Assembly (NCBI RefSeq): GCF_005870035.1
Contig: NZ_SWJG01000001.1
Coordinates: 1,599,639 to 1,663,638 of the forward strand
Origin: Spirosoma lacussanchae
GTDB taxonomy: Bacteria; Bacteroidota; Bacteroidia; Cytophagales; Spirosomataceae
Reading direction: 5' to 3'
Length of the DNA: 64,000 bases
Of the stretch, positions 62,294 to 64,000 are shown in pieces (position 1 is the stretch's first letter; each line of letters opens with the position of its first letter). The translations under genes and the position numbers were made by a program. The notes beneath the pieces are model-generated. The model was not told the DNA's origin and made no database searches. It saw only the letters and a list, made by a program, of their open reading frames with translations.

Positions 62294-63556
62294 CTAGGTC
62301 TTTTGTTTCTTCTTCTTGGCCGCCGGGAAGAGAATATTATTCAGGATGAGCCGGTAGCCGGCCGAGTTAGGATGCAGGTTCAGGTCGGTAGGCTCTTCGC
62401 CAATCTCATGGCGATAATCTTCGGGGTCGTGGCCGCCGTAGAAGGTAAAGAACCCTCGGCCGTAGGGGCTGTGAATGTAGCGGGCTTCACCGGCCGAGCG
62501 GTTCTCGGCCATAATGATGACCTCGGGCTTGATCAGGTTTTTCTTGAAGGCCGTAGTCTGTCCCATAAACCCTTTGATAACGTTCAGGTGATTCTGCGTC
62601 AGCATGGTCGGGATCGGGTCGTACTTGGCCGAAAACTGAAATAGGGTAAAGTAGTCGTTGTGCTCGCTCAGGCCGCGCTCTTCGGGCTGGTTGTCGATAT
62701 TGGAGAATTCGATCAGGTACGGGTTGGTATAGACCTGAAAGTTTCGGAAGGCAAACGTCTGCGAAAAGTCAAGCTTGTTGTTAGCGTTCGGGTCGGCGGG
62801 GTCTCCGTCGTAGAAACTCTCAACAATATCCGTGTTCTGCGACGCCAGTGCGATATCGTAGGTATCGGTAGCGTTACACATGGCGAACACATAGCCACCA
62901 CCCAGAACGAAATCACGAATTTTCTGCGTAACAGCCCGTTTCAGCTGGGGTACTTTAGTAAAGCCGTATTTGCGGGTAATGGCTTCCGCTTCTTGTTTCT
63001 GGGCAATGTACCACGGCTGGTCTTTGAAGTGGAAAAATTTGCCGAACTGGCCCGTAAAGTCTTCGTGGTGCAGGTGAAGCCAGTCGTACTCGGGTAGTTT
63101 CTCGTTCATGACCTCCTCGTCGAACACCACATCGTACGGAATTTCGGCGTAGGTCATCACCATCGTTACGGCATCGTCCCAGGGTTGTTTTGTTTTGGGA
63201 GAGTACACCGCCACTTTGGGTGGTTTCTGCAACTTGACCGCGTCCATGTTCGCATCCGGAGCGGCTACCTCGGCCAGGATCTGACCCGCCTGGGCTTCGG
63301 AAATAATATCGTAGCTAACCCCCCGGATAACCATTTCATTGATGAACGCCTGGCTCTGGGGCATCATAAACGAGCCGCCCCGATAATTCAGCAACCAGTC
63401 GATCTCGGTATCGTGCGTTTTAAGTATCCAGTATGCGATCCCATAGGCTTTCAAGTGATTCTTCTGGCCCTCATCCATGGGAATCAGAATGCGGGAAGCC
63501 CAGGTCCGACCCGTTAGTGACAGAATTAGGATAAGCGGTAACAGCAGCCGTTTCAT
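62294..63556 (-). CDS. Secreted family often labelled 'asparagine synthetase B', function unknown
   Basis: 420 residues with a signal peptide ending at TGRTWA. The start SRILIPMDEGQKNHLKAYG and NSAGYRLILNNILFPAA at the end are the family ends I know. The region PPKVAVYSPKTKQPWDDAVTMV followed by YDWLHLHHEDFTG resembles a glutamine-amidotransferase/ThuA-like Rossmann fold. I see no Cys2 glutaminase start and no SGGxDS ATP-pyrophosphatase motif, so it is not an asparagine synthetase. A basic KKKKQKT tail is present. It converges on the nuclease gene with five bases between stops. Confidence 0.82.
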   Translation of the reverse strand: MKRLLLPLILILSLTGRTWASRILIPMDEGQKNHLKAYGIAYWILKTHDTEIDWLLNYRGGSFMMPQSQAFINEMVIRGVSYDIISEAQAGQILAEVAAPDANMDAVKLQKPPKVAVYSPKTKQPWDDAVTMVMTYAEIPYDVVFDEEVMNEKLPEYDWLHLHHEDFTGQFGKFFHFKDQPWYIAQKQEAEAITRKYGFTKVPQLKRAVTQKIRDFVLGGGYVFAMCNATDTYDIALASQNTDIVESFYDGDPADPNANNKLDFSQTFAFRNFQVYTNPYLIEFSNIDNQPEERGLSEHNDYFTLFQFSAKYDPIPTMLTQNHLNVIKGFMGQTTAFKKNLIKPEVIIMAENRSAGEARYIHSPYGRGFFTFYGGHDPEDYRHEIGEEPTDLNLHPNSAGYRLILNNILFPAAKKKKQKT

Positions 63557-63699
63557 TGGTTTCCCCGTTCAGATTGTACGACGTAGTTTTGTAATAACGA
63601 AAGATAAGCAATTATTGTGCGAAAAAAGCGCCGTGCTCCGTGCATAGATAGTCTGGTACTACGTTTGCCCGTCAGGCTTGTCGCACCCTGTTCCTGGCT

Positions 63700-64000
63700 A
63701 TGAACTTAATCGAAAATATTCGTGAAGGACTGCGGTCGATTGCGGGGAACCGCCTTCGCACCATCCTGACGTCGCTCATCATTGCCATCGGTATTACATC
63801 GCTGGTGGGTATCTTGACCGCTATTGACGGTATTCAGAATTCGGTCAACAGCAGTTTCGAGGGGCTGGGTGCCAATACGTTCAGCATCGTGGCCCGGCAG
63901 GACGCCTTCCGGCGGGGTGGCCGGGTGCAGAAACAGGACGAACCAATCGATTATTTCGATGCCATCCAGTTCAAGCGCCGGTTTTCGCTGGGAACAACCA
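63700..64000 (+). CDS. MacB/FtsX-type ABC transporter permease (partial, 5' end)
   Basis: The first 100 residues, open at the right edge. MNLIENIREGLRSIAGN and RLRTILTSLIIAIGITSLVG with AIDGIQNSVNSSFEGLGAN are the classic MacB-type permease start: an amphipathic helix, then membrane helix one, then the start of the extracytoplasmic domain. The other three helices are outside the window. The ATPase partner is not visible here. The export substrate is unknown. Confidence 0.9.
   Translation, partial: MNLIENIREGLRSIAGNRLRTILTSLIIAIGITSLVGILTAIDGIQNSVNSSFEGLGANTFSIVARQDAFRRGGRVQKQDEPIDYFDAIQFKRRFSLGTT

Overview
The window is a 64-kb stretch of chromosome from a Bacteroidetes bacterium, most likely a Cytophagales member close to Spirosoma. 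The evidence is type IX secretion/gliding genes (a GldN-like end and a PorW/SprE lipoprotein), a SusC-type TonB plug protein, DUF5686, GWxTD and DUF3098 proteins, promoters with a TAnnTTTG -7 element, and few clear Shine-Dalgarno sites. Base composition is roughly half G+C. I saw no rRNA, tRNA, CRISPR array, insertion sequence or prophage.

Layout. 1-7041: tail of a GldN-like gene, then uvrC, a class A penicillin-binding protein and PorW/SprE on the minus strand. 7160-10581: an ATP synthase operon holding AtpZ, a small membrane protein, and subunits a, c, b and delta; it stops at a strong terminator without the alpha, gamma, beta or epsilon genes. 10648-12029: a class A beta-lactamase-like serine hydrolase coupled to a GNAT acetyltransferase. 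12159-21462: a secreted glutaminase-family protein, a four-PAS histidine kinase, an NAD(P)-binding protein, an MG2/TonB-plug protein and an SMP-30 lactonase. 21606-24866: mrdA-rodA for rod-shape wall synthesis. 25150-33494: two outer-membrane proteins, a small secreted orphan beside an AT-rich island, pth, pyrR and a DUF5686 protein.

33572-38724 is the most unusual neighbourhood: fdhD and a YdeP-type molybdopterin oxidoreductase enclose a diacylglycerol-kinase-like gene and an App1-like phosphatase gene. 38754-46560: a GT-C-like membrane protein, a 523-bp gap with a possible 53-residue ORF, a methyltransferase, a GWxTD lipoprotein, rlmB, a family 2 glycosyltransferase, a PAP2 phosphatase and a sugar isomerase. 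46678-53183: trpS, maeB, corA, an MscS channel, a hypothetical protein and a methyltransferase. 53307-59051: a GH32 fructanase and the ftsX-DUF3098-uppP-truB-ribF cluster. 59115-64000: a lipoprotein, an HI0933-type flavoprotein, a membrane-anchored nuclease, a secreted protein usually mislabelled asparagine synthetase B, and the start of a MacB/FtsX-type permease.

Most of the window is housekeeping and cell-envelope biology: wall synthesis (PBP1A, PBP2, RodA, FtsX, UppP), secretion (GldN, PorW) and ATP synthesis. I found no obvious defence island. The best leads for undescribed biology are the fdhD/lipid kinase/App1/YdeP neighbourhood, the MG2-plug chimera, the secreted false 'AsnB', a vestigial SusC-like leader, and the hairpins between atpE and atpF.
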